Shown here: positions 36,684 through 46,270 of the stretch, piece by piece
Layout of the letters: every line of letters starts with the position of its first letter
How positions within the stretch are numbered: position 1 is the first letter of the stretch
Assembly (NCBI RefSeq): GCF_020782115.1
Contig: NZ_JAJGMW010000002.1
Coordinates: forward strand, 186,001 to 250,000
DNA from: Leeuwenhoekiella parthenopeia
GTDB lineage: Bacteria; Bacteroidota; Bacteroidia; Flavobacteriales; Flavobacteriaceae
DNA: 64,000 nucleotides
Direction: 5' to 3'
Made by a program: the position numbers and the translations under genes
Notes under the pieces: model-generated
The model's input: only the letters and a program-made list of their open reading frames with translations
Told to the model about the DNA's origin: nothing
Database searches by the model: none

Positions 36684-38060
36684 TTATTTTTTTGCAGCTT
36701 CCTGAAGCTGAAGATATCGTTTTCGTTTGGCATTCAGCATATCGGCATATTCCGAATTTTTAATCTGATTGCTGGTTTCGTTAGGGTCTATGCTTAGGTC
36801 ATAGAGTTCTTCATAATCGTATTCAGGATATTTGATGTACTTGATGTTGGGATCCAGGACACCCGTAGTAACAGGTAAAGCAGGACTACCCATAAAACTG
36901 TGCTCATAGTAAAAGTCTTTGCGTGATTGTCGCTTTTCTGCATCAAGCAGACTTATTCCCTGCATGGCATCAGGCACTTTTAGACCGGCTAACTCCAGGA
37001 TGGTAGGGGCAATGTCAATATTAAGTGCTATATCTTCAGACTTTTGAGCACGATTCACATTGCGGGGATCGTAAATAAACAAGGGGACCCGTACAGACTC
37101 CTCGTGAGCAAACCATTTGCCGGCAAGGCCATGTTCTCCCAGATACATCCCATTATCGCCCATAAAGATGATGATGGTGTTATCCTCCAGATTTTGTTCT
37201 TTCAACAGGCGATTGAGATCTCCTACCACATCGTCAACACCGGTTATAAGGCGGTAATAATTTTTTACACTTTCCTGAAATTTTTCAGGGGTATCAAAAC
37301 GCAGTTTCCAACGCTCCCGGGCAATGTTTTTTTCGTCTTTAAAAAAATAGGGCAACGCGTCGTAATACTGCGAAGCCGCGGTAGTAGGTAACGCAATCTG
37401 TGCCGCACTGTACAGATCCTGATATTCTTTTTTGGGAATGAATTGTCTGGGATCACCATCCTGAACATGGGGTGCTTTAAAACTTACCGAAAGACAAAAA
37501 GGTTTGTCTGCAGCCTGTTTAATAAATTCCTGTATTTTCGTATTCACAAGGTCTGTGTGATGAATGGAGTCCCCTGCTTGATCAAACATTTCATATTTGG
37601 GCTGACTCAATGAAGAACCTGCCCAGTAATTAAATAGGGTGTCGGGATGTTTTTTAGGATTACCCACACCAAATTTGCCTACAAACCCCAGATAATACCC
37701 TGAGTCTTTAAGAAGTGCGGGATAGGTTTGGGCTAGGGCATTTGCTCCTAAGGAAGTATTAAAATCAGCTATACCGTGCTTAGACAAATACTGCCCGGTA
37801 AGTATACTTGCCCGGCTAACCATACAGATAGACGTGGTGACGTATGCATTTTTAAAGTAAAGCGCATGTTTGGCCAGACTATCGAGATGTGGGGTTTGAA
37901 TGATGCTATTTCCGGCGAAGCCCAGAGCATCCCAGCGTTGATCATCGGTAAGCAGAAAGATAATATTTGGCCGTTTTTTTTCTTCTAAAGAATCTGTTTT
38001 GCAGGCCATTAGGATTCCGCATAGGAAAACGAAAAGCAAGGCTGAAATAACTTTTTTCAT
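36684..38060 (-). CDS. S1 family sulfatase with unusual CMVSR motif, first gene of PUL operon
   Basis: This is a 458-residue lipoprotein sulfatase (lipobox GILMAC). It has FLLTDDQRWDALGFAG, IIFMGDNGMYLGEHGLAGKW, and a signature that reads Cys79-M-V-S-R in TTSICMVSRASILTGQ. The consensus for formylglycine formation is C-x-P/A-x-R, so Val at the third position is notable, though the rest of the motif and active site are intact. It heads a seven-gene minus-strand operon (38060 to 22814) behind an ACAG-repeat operator and a -7-like box TCTTTTTG. Confidence 0.9.
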   Translation of the reverse strand: MKKVISALLFVFLCGILMACKTDSLEEKKRPNIIFLLTDDQRWDALGFAGNSIIQTPHLDSLAKHALYFKNAYVTTSICMVSRASILTGQYLSKHGIADFNTSLGANALAQTYPALLKDSGYYLGFVGKFGVGNPKKHPDTLFNYWAGSSLSQPKYEMFDQAGDSIHHTDLVNTKIQEFIKQAADKPFCLSVSFKAPHVQDGDPRQFIPKKEYQDLYSAAQIALPTTAASQYYDALPYFFKDEKNIARERWKLRFDTPEKFQESVKNYYRLITGVDDVVGDLNRLLKEQNLEDNTIIIFMGDNGMYLGEHGLAGKWFAHEESVRVPLFIYDPRNVNRAQKSEDIALNIDIAPTILELAGLKVPDAMQGISLLDAEKRQSRKDFYYEHSFMGSPALPVTTGVLDPNIKYIKYPEYDYEELYDLSIDPNETSNQIKNSEYADMLNAKRKRYLQLQEAAKK

Positions 38061-38082
38061 AAAACAAAAACTATATACGGTC

Positions 38083-38131
38083 CAAAAAGAACCTTTTTTT
38101 CAGAAAGAATCATCCTGTACTGTACTGTATC
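38083..38131 (-). promoter_or_regulatory. ACAG-repeat operator and -7 box of the sulfatase/rhamnosidase operon
   Basis: The minus strand reads ATACAGTACAGTACAGGAT (operator ending at 38112). After exactly 21 nt it reads TCTTTTTG (38090-38083), 7 of 8 to TAnnTTTG. The same element and spacing occur before susC, the 699-residue DUF5722 gene and the rhamnose operon. The start codon is 52 bp downstream of the operator. Confidence 0.7.
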
Positions 38132-38237
38132 ATTTTTAGGGCTGAACTATAAATACCTTAATAATTAAAATAAAATAAGACTTCCGTTGAAGTTTAATCA
38201 GCTAATGCAATCGATTGTTATAGAAAATGTAAAACCA

Positions 38238-38284
38238 AACAGGAGAGTACAGGATAGAGGTTGTAAACGAGGTTGTTAATATTG
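38238..38284 (+). promoter_or_regulatory. ACAG-repeat operator and -7 box of susCD
   Basis: The plus strand reads AAACAGGAGAGTACAGGAT, ending at 38255, then 21 nt, then TAATATTG (38277-38284, 7 of 8 to TAnnTTTG). The susC ATG follows at 38349, giving a 5' leader of about 60 nt. The middle repeat is degenerate (GGAGAG) compared with the other copies. Confidence 0.6.
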
Positions 38285-38348
38285 TTTTAAAATCCGAAAT
38301 CGTTATCGCTACTGAAAATCGGGTTTGTTAATTCTTAAACCAATCAAC

Positions 38349-41300
38349 ATGAAATTAAAACAACTTAAAAAAATCTCAAGGCATGCACTGCTTTTGTGTT
38401 TTGCTTTCACTTTAACAGGCATGTATGCGCAATCGCAGATTACAGGAGTGGTTTCTACTTCAGATGGCCAGGTCCTTCCGGGAGTAAACGTAGTTGAAAA
38501 AGGGACAAACAACGGTGTGGTGACAGACTTTGATGGTAAGTATCAAATCACGACTCAGTCAGCTAATGCCGTATTGGTTTTCTCTTTCGTAGGTTTTGAG
38601 ACTTTAGAGCTGCCTGTAAATGGACAACAGCTTGTAAACGCCACAATGACCGCAGATGAGCAGAGCCTTCAGGAGGTGGTTGTTGTAGGTTATGGTGCTC
38701 AAAAACGTACAGACATAACCGGCTCAGTCAGTTCTGTGGAAGGCGAAGATCTTGAAAAGGCAGTTTATAATACTGTTGATCAATTGCTACAGGGTAGAAG
38801 TGCCGGGGTTCAGGTAACTTCTTCTTCGGGAGAGCCGGGCGCTAACAGCAGCGTGCGAATTCGTGGAAACAACTCACTTTCAGCAGATAATTCGCCCTTA
38901 TATGTCGTTGATGGTATTCCTTTAAGTGGAACCCCTCAGTTAAATCCGCAGGACATTGAAAGCCTCGAAGTTTTAAAAGATGCTTCGGCTACAGCCATTT
39001 ACGGTTCCCGAGGTGCCAATGGTGTAATTTTGGTTACTACCAAAAGAGGACAGGTTGGGAAAGCTACCGTGAGTGTTTATCAAAATATTACTTTGTCTGA
39101 AACCCGCAAAACCTATGAGGTTTTACAGGGACAACAATATGCGGAGTTTAGAAATGAAGCTATTGCAGATCTAAGACCCAATGATGCGCCACCATTTCCC
39201 AACCCAGAGCAATATGCCGGTACAGGTTTCAATTGGCAGGATGAAATTCTTAGAACCGGAATACGCTCAGAATATGGCGTTAACGTAAATGGTGGCGAGG
39301 AGCGCACCCGTTATTTTGTTTCAGCAAACCTTTTGGAAGATAAAGGTATTGTAGTAGGCTCCAATTACCGTAGAGGTACCTTTAGAACCAATCTTGATAC
39401 TAAACTTTTCAATGATAAAATGGGAATTAAAGTGCGTCTCAACGGTTCTCACGTTCAGAATAACCGGGCTATCACAAGCTCCAGAGCCTTCCCTGCAGGA
39501 GCAGGACCTATATTCTATTCGTACACGGCAGAGCCTATTGTGCCTTCTCGAGATTATGCAGGAATTACAGGTGAAGGACAACAGTTTTTTAACCCGTATC
39601 TGGAAGCTACTGCCAAGGATGACCGTAATTATGTAACAGATCTTTTCGCCAGTACCGAACTATCTTATAAAATCACTCCAGAATTAACCTATACCTTTAA
39701 TGGAGGTTTAAACTTTACCTTCAATAACCGGGATATTTATACCCCTTCCAATGTTGGTGCTGGTATTGATCTTAATGGTTTGGCCCAATTGAGCCAAAAT
39801 CGCAGCTACGATTACATTACCAGTAATTATTTGACCTATAAAAATCTTTTTGCCGAAAATCATGATATCACTGCTACCGCAGGGGTTGAGTATAGTGAAT
39901 TCAATAATATTGCCAGCAACTCCAGGGTGAATAATTTTCCTATTGAGGCTTTAGGTGTTAACGATGTAGGTAGTGCAACAGGTGATCCTACTATAGGAAG
40001 TGGCCGCAACAGAAGTGTAATTCAGTCTGGTTTCTTTAGATTGAATTATGCCTTTGACAGCCGCTATTTGTTAACTGCTACTATACGTGCAGACGGTTCA
40101 TCACGATTTGCTCAAAACGAAAAATGGGGTTATTTTCCATCGGCTGCATTGGGATGGAGAGTTTCAGAAGAAGCATTTCTTAAAGACAGCAAGACCATTT
40201 CAAATTTAAAATTTAGAGCATCTATTGGGGAAACAGGTACTCAATCTTTACCTCCCTATCAGTCTCTGGCTCGCTACGGCAGCTCTTTTTACGGTACCGG
40301 GCAGACCTTAAATCTTGCATTATTCCCCGTAAGTGTCGAAAACCCTAACCTCAAATGGGAGACTACAAGACAAACAGATATAGGTATTGATCTGGGCTTG
40401 TTTCAAAACAGGGTCAACATCACAGCAGACTATTTTAAAAAGGAAACCTTCGACCTACTTGCAGTAGTGCCATTGCCAGATCAGGTGGGTTACCCATCTT
40501 ATCAGGGAAACTTCGGTAGTATTGAAAATAAAGGTTTTGAATTTGCGATAGATTTTACGCCTGTTCAGAACGAAAATTTCAGCTGGAGTAGTAATTTCAA
40601 TGTTACCTTTATTAAAAATACGGTGCTCGAACTTTTTAATGACATTGATCGTTTTGGGCCCGGACTGGGACAAAATGTATTTGGCAATGGGCATTTATAC
40701 AGACCGGGAGAAGAATTTGGTCTATTCTATGGTTTAAAGGCGGTAGGTCTTATTCAGGAAAGTGATTTCGATGCTGATGGCAATCCACTCTTTGCACCAC
40801 GCAATGGCGTAACTCAATTGGGAAGCTGGAAGTTTGAAGACGTTGGCGGAGGAGAAGACGGTGCTCCCGATGGGATTATAACCAATGAAGACCGTCAGGT
40901 TATAGGGAATCCAAACCCTGATTATACATTTGGCTGGGTGAATGATTTCTACTACAAAAATTTTAACCTCAATATTTTTATTCAGGGTTCTGTAGGAAAT
41001 GATATTTACAATACCATAGGTACTGTTTTGGGATCTGGATTTCAAAATAACGAATCCTATAAAAACCAGACAGTTGACTGGTATTTAAATCGCTGGACAC
41101 CAGACAACCCTACCAATGATATCAGATACCCTTCTATAAATAGTGAGTCGCCACCGGTTGCAAACTATATGGTTGAGGATGGTAGTTACATACGTTTACA
41201 AAGCGTTTCGCTGCGTTATAATATTCCAATGGAAAACAGCAATACGTTTTCTGGAATTGAGGTGTATGGCACAGCAACCAATTTGTTTACCATAACAGAT

Positions 41301-41420
41301 TATAGCGGTATTGATCCTGAGGTGAGTTCGCTTGGAGGAAATACACTGGCTCCTGGGGTAGATCTTGGTGTATATCCCAGACAGAGAGGTTATACCATGG
41401 GTGTGAATTTTAGATTTTAG
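38349..41420 (+). CDS. susC: SusC/RagA family TonB-linked outer-membrane transporter
   Basis: This is a 1023-residue outer-membrane glycan importer. It has a signal peptide (ending LTGMYAQ), a carboxypeptidase-regulatory-like domain (ITGVVSTSDGQVLPGVNVVEKG), the SusC signature VVVVGYGAQKRTDITGSVSS, a plug (RIRGNNSLSADNSPLYVVDG) and a 22-strand barrel ending MGVNFRF. The ATG at 38349 is used because the upstream in-frame codon at 38325 is only a TTG. SusC forms the TonB-powered channel under the SusD lid. The pair should import sulfated rhamno-oligosaccharides into the periplasm. susD follows after 20 bp. Confidence 0.95.
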   Translation: MKLKQLKKISRHALLLCFAFTLTGMYAQSQITGVVSTSDGQVLPGVNVVEKGTNNGVVTDFDGKYQITTQSANAVLVFSFVGFETLELPVNGQQLVNATMTADEQSLQEVVVVGYGAQKRTDITGSVSSVEGEDLEKAVYNTVDQLLQGRSAGVQVTSSSGEPGANSSVRIRGNNSLSADNSPLYVVDGIPLSGTPQLNPQDIESLEVLKDASATAIYGSRGANGVILVTTKRGQVGKATVSVYQNITLSETRKTYEVLQGQQYAEFRNEAIADLRPNDAPPFPNPEQYAGTGFNWQDEILRTGIRSEYGVNVNGGEERTRYFVSANLLEDKGIVVGSNYRRGTFRTNLDTKLFNDKMGIKVRLNGSHVQNNRAITSSRAFPAGAGPIFYSYTAEPIVPSRDYAGITGEGQQFFNPYLEATAKDDRNYVTDLFASTELSYKITPELTYTFNGGLNFTFNNRDIYTPSNVGAGIDLNGLAQLSQNRSYDYITSNYLTYKNLFAENHDITATAGVEYSEFNNIASNSRVNNFPIEALGVNDVGSATGDPTIGSGRNRSVIQSGFFRLNYAFDSRYLLTATIRADGSSRFAQNEKWGYFPSAALGWRVSEEAFLKDSKTISNLKFRASIGETGTQSLPPYQSLARYGSSFYGTGQTLNLALFPVSVENPNLKWETTRQTDIGIDLGLFQNRVNITADYFKKETFDLLAVVPLPDQVGYPSYQGNFGSIENKGFEFAIDFTPVQNENFSWSSNFNVTFIKNTVLELFNDIDRFGPGLGQNVFGNGHLYRPGEEFGLFYGLKAVGLIQESDFDADGNPLFAPRNGVTQLGSWKFEDVGGGEDGAPDGIITNEDRQVIGNPNPDYTFGWVNDFYYKNFNLNIFIQGSVGNDIYNTIGTVLGSGFQNNESYKNQTVDWYLNRWTPDNPTNDIRYPSINSESPPVANYMVEDGSYIRLQSVSLRYNIPMENSNTFSGIEVYGTATNLFTITDYSGIDPEVSSLGGNTLAPGVDLGVYPRQRGYTMGVNFRF

Positions 41421-41440
41421 AACAAGAAAAAACAACGATT

Positions 41441-42931
41441 ATGAAAAATATAGTTATAATACTTATAGGTCTTCTGACCTTGTCGGCTTGTGAAAGTTTA
41501 GAGGAAACACCTTTTGATTTTCTTTCGGCAGATAACCTGTATCGCAACGAGGCCGACGTTGATTTGGCACTGTTTGGGGTGTATTCCTCATTAAATACCG
41601 CCAATCACGATTTATGGTACTTTATGTCCACATCAGGACCCGGAGAGAGTGTAACCACCCGATTTAATGGTGGAAACCAACTCTTTCTTGCAGGTTTGAA
41701 CTTCAATCCCACACTTGCCCACGGCGTGTGGTGGAGTAATTTTTACAGAGGTATTAACAGAGCAAACGCCGTTATTGCCAATGTACCCGGAGTAGGTCTT
41801 GAAGAAAGTCTTGCTGAGCAAAAAATTGCTGAAGCGCGTTTTCAGCGGGCCTTCTTTTATTTTAATTTGGTGAAATGGTTTGGAGGTGTACCCCTCTATT
41901 TGGAAGAGACTACCAATTTTTCTGAAGAAGTAATTTTTAAGCCCAGAAACACTACCGAAGAAGTCTATGCAGCCATCATTGAAGATCTCCAATATGCAGA
42001 GACGCGTTTGCCTGCAACTTGGGATGCGGCTAATTTTGGTCGTGCGACTTCAGGTGCAGCAAAAGGGTTTCTAGGAAAAGTGTACTTGCATATGGCAGGT
42101 AAGCCTTTAGAACAAACCGATAAGTATGCCCTTGCAGCGGCCAAGCTGAAGGAAGTTGTAGATTCTGGAGTTTATGCCTTGCAGCCCGATTTTGGTTCGA
42201 TATTTACTTTAGAAAATGAGCGAAATAACGAGTTGATTTTTGTTAGACCCAATGTGGAAGACGATGCTGCCGGAACGGTACTTACGTTTTTTGCCGGTCC
42301 ACCCAACACGCCATTTGCCAATAGAAACGGGCAATACCAGTTTGGCTTCTCCCTTGCTTTTTACAATTCATTTAGTCCAGATGATAAGAGACGCGATGTA
42401 ACCATGCAGTACACGTATATCGACGCTAATGGCAGGTCGATCACGTATAACAGCCCCAGCAACCCGCAATTACCTCAAGGAGGTTACAGAGAGCCGGGTG
42501 GTGTGGCTTTAGGCAAACTCAAAGATGCTCAAAATGACGTATCTCCGTTTGCCCACGATAATGATATTATTTATATGCGTTATGCAGATATATTACTGAT
42601 GCTTGCAGAAGCTTTAAATGAATCCAATCAGGCAGCAGCGGCTCTTCCTTATTTAAAGTTGGTAAGGGATCGTGCAGGTTTGCCCGTTGTTTCTACAACA
42701 GATAGAGCTGCTTTAAGAGCAATAATTAAGCAGGAGCGCAAATGGGAACTTGCAGGAGAGTATCAGGAATATGGGGATTTACAGCGCTGGGGAGATATTC
42801 AGGCTTCTATTGCTAATAATGCAGCATCAAGACGCATTGGTGTCACCTACGATCCAAAGATGGAATTGTTACCCATTCCACAGGGTCAGCTTGATGATAA
42901 CCCTAACTTAACTCAAAACCCCGGGTATTAA
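41441..42931 (+). CDS. susD: SusD/RagB family glycan-binding lipoprotein
   Basis: This is a 496-residue outer-membrane surface lipoprotein (lipobox LTLSAC, Cys17) with a helical TPR-type SusD fold. The N-terminal ETPFDFLSADNLYRNEADVDLALFGVYS and C-terminal WGDIQ...LLPIPQGQLDDNPNLTQNPGY are the family's standard beginning and end. It captures oligosaccharides and covers the SusC channel encoded immediately upstream. Its position between the operator-controlled susC promoter and a sulfatase gene ties it to the same substrate. Confidence 0.95.
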   Translation: MKNIVIILIGLLTLSACESLEETPFDFLSADNLYRNEADVDLALFGVYSSLNTANHDLWYFMSTSGPGESVTTRFNGGNQLFLAGLNFNPTLAHGVWWSNFYRGINRANAVIANVPGVGLEESLAEQKIAEARFQRAFFYFNLVKWFGGVPLYLEETTNFSEEVIFKPRNTTEEVYAAIIEDLQYAETRLPATWDAANFGRATSGAAKGFLGKVYLHMAGKPLEQTDKYALAAAKLKEVVDSGVYALQPDFGSIFTLENERNNELIFVRPNVEDDAAGTVLTFFAGPPNTPFANRNGQYQFGFSLAFYNSFSPDDKRRDVTMQYTYIDANGRSITYNSPSNPQLPQGGYREPGGVALGKLKDAQNDVSPFAHDNDIIYMRYADILLMLAEALNESNQAAAALPYLKLVRDRAGLPVVSTTDRAALRAIIKQERKWELAGEYQEYGDLQRWGDIQASIANNAASRRIGVTYDPKMELLPIPQGQLDDNPNLTQNPGY

Positions 42932-42961
42932 TAAAACTTTAGTCTAATTATTGATTTTCAG

Positions 42962-42994
42962 GGGGCATTGCTTTTGAGGCTTGCCCCTTAATTT
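42962..42994 (+). terminator. Weak stem-loop between susD and the next sulfatase
   Basis: GGGGCA (42962-42967) pairs with TGCCCC (42982-42987), followed by TTAATTTTAT. The T run is poor, so this is probably a partial terminator or attenuator that lowers sulfatase expression relative to susCD. Alternatively it protects the susCD mRNA 3' end. Confidence 0.4.
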
Positions 42995-43007
42995 TATATA
43001 GGATCGT

Positions 43008-44522
43008 ATGCATTTCAAGAATCGAATTTTTCTCTTTTTTTTGGTCCTGGTGGGTGTTTGGAGTTGCAAAAACCAAAACGCAACCCCATCCCCTGAAACA
43101 ACTGCTGCTCAAAAGCCCAATTTGTTGATTGTGTTGTCAGACCAACACTCGTATGATATGTTGGGAACCTACGGCAACAGGCAGATCAAAAGCCCCAATC
43201 TGGATGCTTTTGCAAATGAAGGAATACGTTTTAATAATGCGTTTTCAAACCAGCCGGTTTGTACGCCTTTTCGGGGGATGATTATGAGCGGTATGCAACC
43301 GCTTAAAAACGGAGCCTTTATCAATGATGCTCCCTTGTTACCCAATAAGACCAAACTTTTAGCCCAAATCTTAAAGGAGCAGGGCTATCAAACTGCCTAT
43401 ATAGGGAAGTGGCATTTGCTGGGTGGTGAGCGCGACCGGCCGGTACCGGAAGGCGAACTGCGCTATGGTTTTGACACCTTGCTGACCAATAATTGCCATG
43501 TAGATTTTAGACCGGGTCATGCCTTTTTCTGGAATAATCAGGGAGAGAAAGAATATTTTGACAAATGGGAAGTGTATGGGCAGACAGACCAGGCGCTGGC
43601 TTATCTGGACAGTATAGACAAGTCTAAACCCTTTGCGTTGATTGTATCCTGGCATCCTCCACACGACTGGGGCAAGTTTAAAGGAGAAGATGGTAAAATG
43701 CATTACCGTTATGATACGATGGACGAACTAATGGCTCTCTACGATCGCGACAGTATTGAGATGCGTCCCGGGATTGAACCCACTCCAGACCGCAAACGTA
43801 TGTATCACGGGTATATGGCGATGGTGAGTGGCGTAGATAAGGCCTTTGGTCAATTAACAGCCAAGCTTGACGAGTTGGGAATCGCCGAGAATACCCTGAC
43901 GCTGTTTTCTGCCGATCACGGCGATATGCTGGAGTCGCACAATGCGATTTTACCCAAGCAGTATCCTCACGATTACTCCAATCACATCCCTTTATTGATG
44001 CGTTTTCCTAAAAAGCTACGGGCCGGTACAGATACCAACCTGCTTTTTGGCGCATTGGACATTATGCCAACGATTTTGGGCCTTATGGATATTGAGACAG
44101 ACCAGAAGTATGACGGTAAGGATCATTCTGATGCTCTTGTAAACGGGAAGGAAGATGTGGTTGACTATGTGCCTTTATGGTTGTACCGAAGGGGAGTTGC
44201 CAACAACAACAATTGGCGGGGTGTGGTTACCAAAGATTTTACGTTTGCGATGGGACGAGGTAAAGACTCTATACCGCTTACCAATGTTTTATACGACCGA
44301 AACAACGATCCCTATCAGCTCAATAATTTGTTTTATGACGAAAACTACCGTGCAAAACGCGACAGTCTTGAACAACTTACCCGTAGCTGGATGAAAACCT
44401 ATAATGATGCTTTTTATGGGGCGGAAGAATTTACGGAGATCAGGCCACCGGAAACCTGGATGTACAACTATACTAAAAGTCCGTACGAGTTATTTGCCGA
44501 GCGAGAGCAGGCAATGAATTAA
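43008..44522 (+). CDS. S1 family sulfatase, lipoprotein, downstream of susCD
   Basis: This is a 504-residue sulfatase with a lipoprotein signal (FLVLVGVWSC). It contains LIVLSDQHSYDMLGTYG (metal site with Ser-Asp), Cys85-T-P-F-R in NQPVCTPFRGMIMSG, YIGKWHLLGG and FSADHGDMLESHNA. It follows susD on the same strand after 76 bp containing a weak hairpin, so it is probably transcribed from the susC promoter. A strong terminator follows. It should act on the same sulfated rhamnan, but the target position is unknown. Confidence 0.92.
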   Translation: MHFKNRIFLFFLVLVGVWSCKNQNATPSPETTAAQKPNLLIVLSDQHSYDMLGTYGNRQIKSPNLDAFANEGIRFNNAFSNQPVCTPFRGMIMSGMQPLKNGAFINDAPLLPNKTKLLAQILKEQGYQTAYIGKWHLLGGERDRPVPEGELRYGFDTLLTNNCHVDFRPGHAFFWNNQGEKEYFDKWEVYGQTDQALAYLDSIDKSKPFALIVSWHPPHDWGKFKGEDGKMHYRYDTMDELMALYDRDSIEMRPGIEPTPDRKRMYHGYMAMVSGVDKAFGQLTAKLDELGIAENTLTLFSADHGDMLESHNAILPKQYPHDYSNHIPLLMRFPKKLRAGTDTNLLFGALDIMPTILGLMDIETDQKYDGKDHSDALVNGKEDVVDYVPLWLYRRGVANNNNWRGVVTKDFTFAMGRGKDSIPLTNVLYDRNNDPYQLNNLFYDENYRAKRDSLEQLTRSWMKTYNDAFYGAEEFTEIRPPETWMYNYTKSPYELFAEREQAMN

Positions 44523-44527
44523 GCCAG

Positions 44528-44560
44528 AAAAAACCTGAAATGTATGTTTCAGGTTTTTTT
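44528..44560 (+). terminator. Strong bidirectional intrinsic terminator
   Basis: An A-tract stem AAACCTGAAA / TTTCAGGTTT with a 6-nt loop is followed by a T run. It closes the plus-strand susCD-sulfatase unit and can also terminate the converging sulfatase/DUF5722 operon. Confidence 0.85.
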
Positions 44561-44593
44561 ATATCGGTTTGAAGGCGAAAACCTCAAGACTGC

Positions 44594-46270
44594 CTAATTC
44601 ATCAAATTTCTAAAAGGTGTTTTTCGCGTTTCCTTATCGGGCTGATAATCTGGGTTTAGCTGCGGAAGGTATCTGGACTCCACATTTTGCTTCAGCCAGT
44701 TTTTTAGATCCTGAAACAAGCTTTGCGCCCGTTCCGGTTCCAGTTGGGCCAGGTCGTTTTGTTCATAGGGATCCTGCTCCAGATTGTACAGGTGCAGGCG
44801 GCCGTACCAGTCAAATATCAATTTATAATCGCCTTTGCGCACTGCAGAATGTGGTGTGAGCGGCAATTTGTCGTAGGGGCTGTTGTAAATGACATTAAAA
44901 GGATAATGCCAGTAGTGTGTTGTTTTGGTATAGGTGTTTTCCCTATTGTTGGGATCTTTCAGTAAGCCCCAGAGGCTTTGCCCATCGAGCTCGCTGAGGT
45001 TTGGGATTTCGTGCTGAGCCGCTTCAAGCAAAGTTGGGAAGATATCGGTCACATCTACCGGCGTGCTGACCCATTGGTTGGCGGGGATGTGATTCTTCCA
45101 CCTAAAAACCAGGGGAACCCGTATTCCGCCTTCCGTAAGCATAGCTTTTCCGCCTAAAAAAGGAGCGTTGTCTGTACCATCACCCTTGGGCGTAAGCTTT
45201 GAATCAATCCCGCCATTGTCTGACATAAATATTACCAGGGTGTTTTCTTCAAGACCGGTTTCTTTCAGCTTTTGCAAAATTGCGCCCACAGAGCGATCCA
45301 TACTTTTTACCATTGCGGCATAAACAGGATCTTTGTGATTGTTCCAACCCCGGGTACTTTTCGACTTAAAATAATCAACAGCATCGGTCTCTCCCTGATA
45401 AGGTGCGTGTACCGCAAAATGCGAAAAGTAAAGCAAAAAGGGTTTTTGGCTTGCATGTGCCTGCTCCTCAATAAAGTTTAAGGTCTGCTGCGTAAGATCA
45501 TTGGTAAGATAGTCTTCACCCGTATGGGTTCCTGAATCTCCAATCTCCCAGATTTCCTGCGGAATTTTTGGAAATGCCCGGGTTGCGGTATTGTCCCAGT
45601 TTGCACGCCAGTTGAAATAGGCCGAACCCCCGCCGTCAAAATAAGCCAGGGTTTTAAAGCCATTATCAGCAGGCTGGTAACCTTTGGCACCAAATCCGCC
45701 AATATGCCATTTCCCTATAAATGCCGAAGTGTAGGAAGGGAGCGCTTCGGCAAAAGTGACTTCATCTTTGCTATCATCAATAGTCGTTCCTGTAGGCAAT
45801 GCGGCATTAGAGGTGGCGTTTTTCCAGGCTTGCTCGATGCTTATGGCATCTTCGTGAGCTAAAACATCGTGTGCATAATATCCTTCCGGTACCGGTAGAT
45901 TTTGATTGTAATACGTCGGTCTAAGCGGCATTGCAGTGGTAAAACCCAAACGGGCTGCATATTTGCCGGTAAGTATGCTGGCCCGGGTAGGCGAGCATAA
46001 GGGGTTTGCATAGGCTTGTGAAAAAGCGGTGCCTTCCGCGATTAGGCGATCCAGATTTGGCGTCTCGTAATACATCTCGGCTGTATCTACTTTGGTAAAA
46101 TACTGCGCATAAGCCTGAGCATCTACAATACCAAAATCATCTGCCAGAATCAAAATAATATTTGGCCGTAGAGTAATGGTATTTTCCGTTTGCGCTTCCT
46201 GCCTGTTGGTATTTTGACACGAAACAAATACCAGGAGCAAATAAATAAGGAAGTTATGCTTTGCTTTCAT
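44594..46270 (-). CDS. S1 family sulfatase, lipoprotein (arylsulfatase A-like)
   Basis: This is a 558-residue sulfatase with a lipoprotein signal (LLLVFVSC). Visible motifs are LILADDFGIVDAQAY (metal Asp pair), Cys92-S-P-T-R in NPLCSPTRASILTGKY, FIGKWHIGG and FMSDNGGIDSK (metal Asp-Asn). It overlaps the upstream 699-residue DUF5722 gene by 4 bp, so the two enzymes are made together. The DUF5722 protein may cut where this sulfatase exposes or removes a sulfate. The operon is driven by the ACAG-repeat promoter at 48388-48436. Confidence 0.93.
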   Translation of the reverse strand: MKAKHNFLIYLLLVFVSCQNTNRQEAQTENTITLRPNIILILADDFGIVDAQAYAQYFTKVDTAEMYYETPNLDRLIAEGTAFSQAYANPLCSPTRASILTGKYAARLGFTTAMPLRPTYYNQNLPVPEGYYAHDVLAHEDAISIEQAWKNATSNAALPTGTTIDDSKDEVTFAEALPSYTSAFIGKWHIGGFGAKGYQPADNGFKTLAYFDGGGSAYFNWRANWDNTATRAFPKIPQEIWEIGDSGTHTGEDYLTNDLTQQTLNFIEEQAHASQKPFLLYFSHFAVHAPYQGETDAVDYFKSKSTRGWNNHKDPVYAAMVKSMDRSVGAILQKLKETGLEENTLVIFMSDNGGIDSKLTPKGDGTDNAPFLGGKAMLTEGGIRVPLVFRWKNHIPANQWVSTPVDVTDIFPTLLEAAQHEIPNLSELDGQSLWGLLKDPNNRENTYTKTTHYWHYPFNVIYNSPYDKLPLTPHSAVRKGDYKLIFDWYGRLHLYNLEQDPYEQNDLAQLEPERAQSLFQDLKNWLKQNVESRYLPQLNPDYQPDKETRKTPFRNLMN

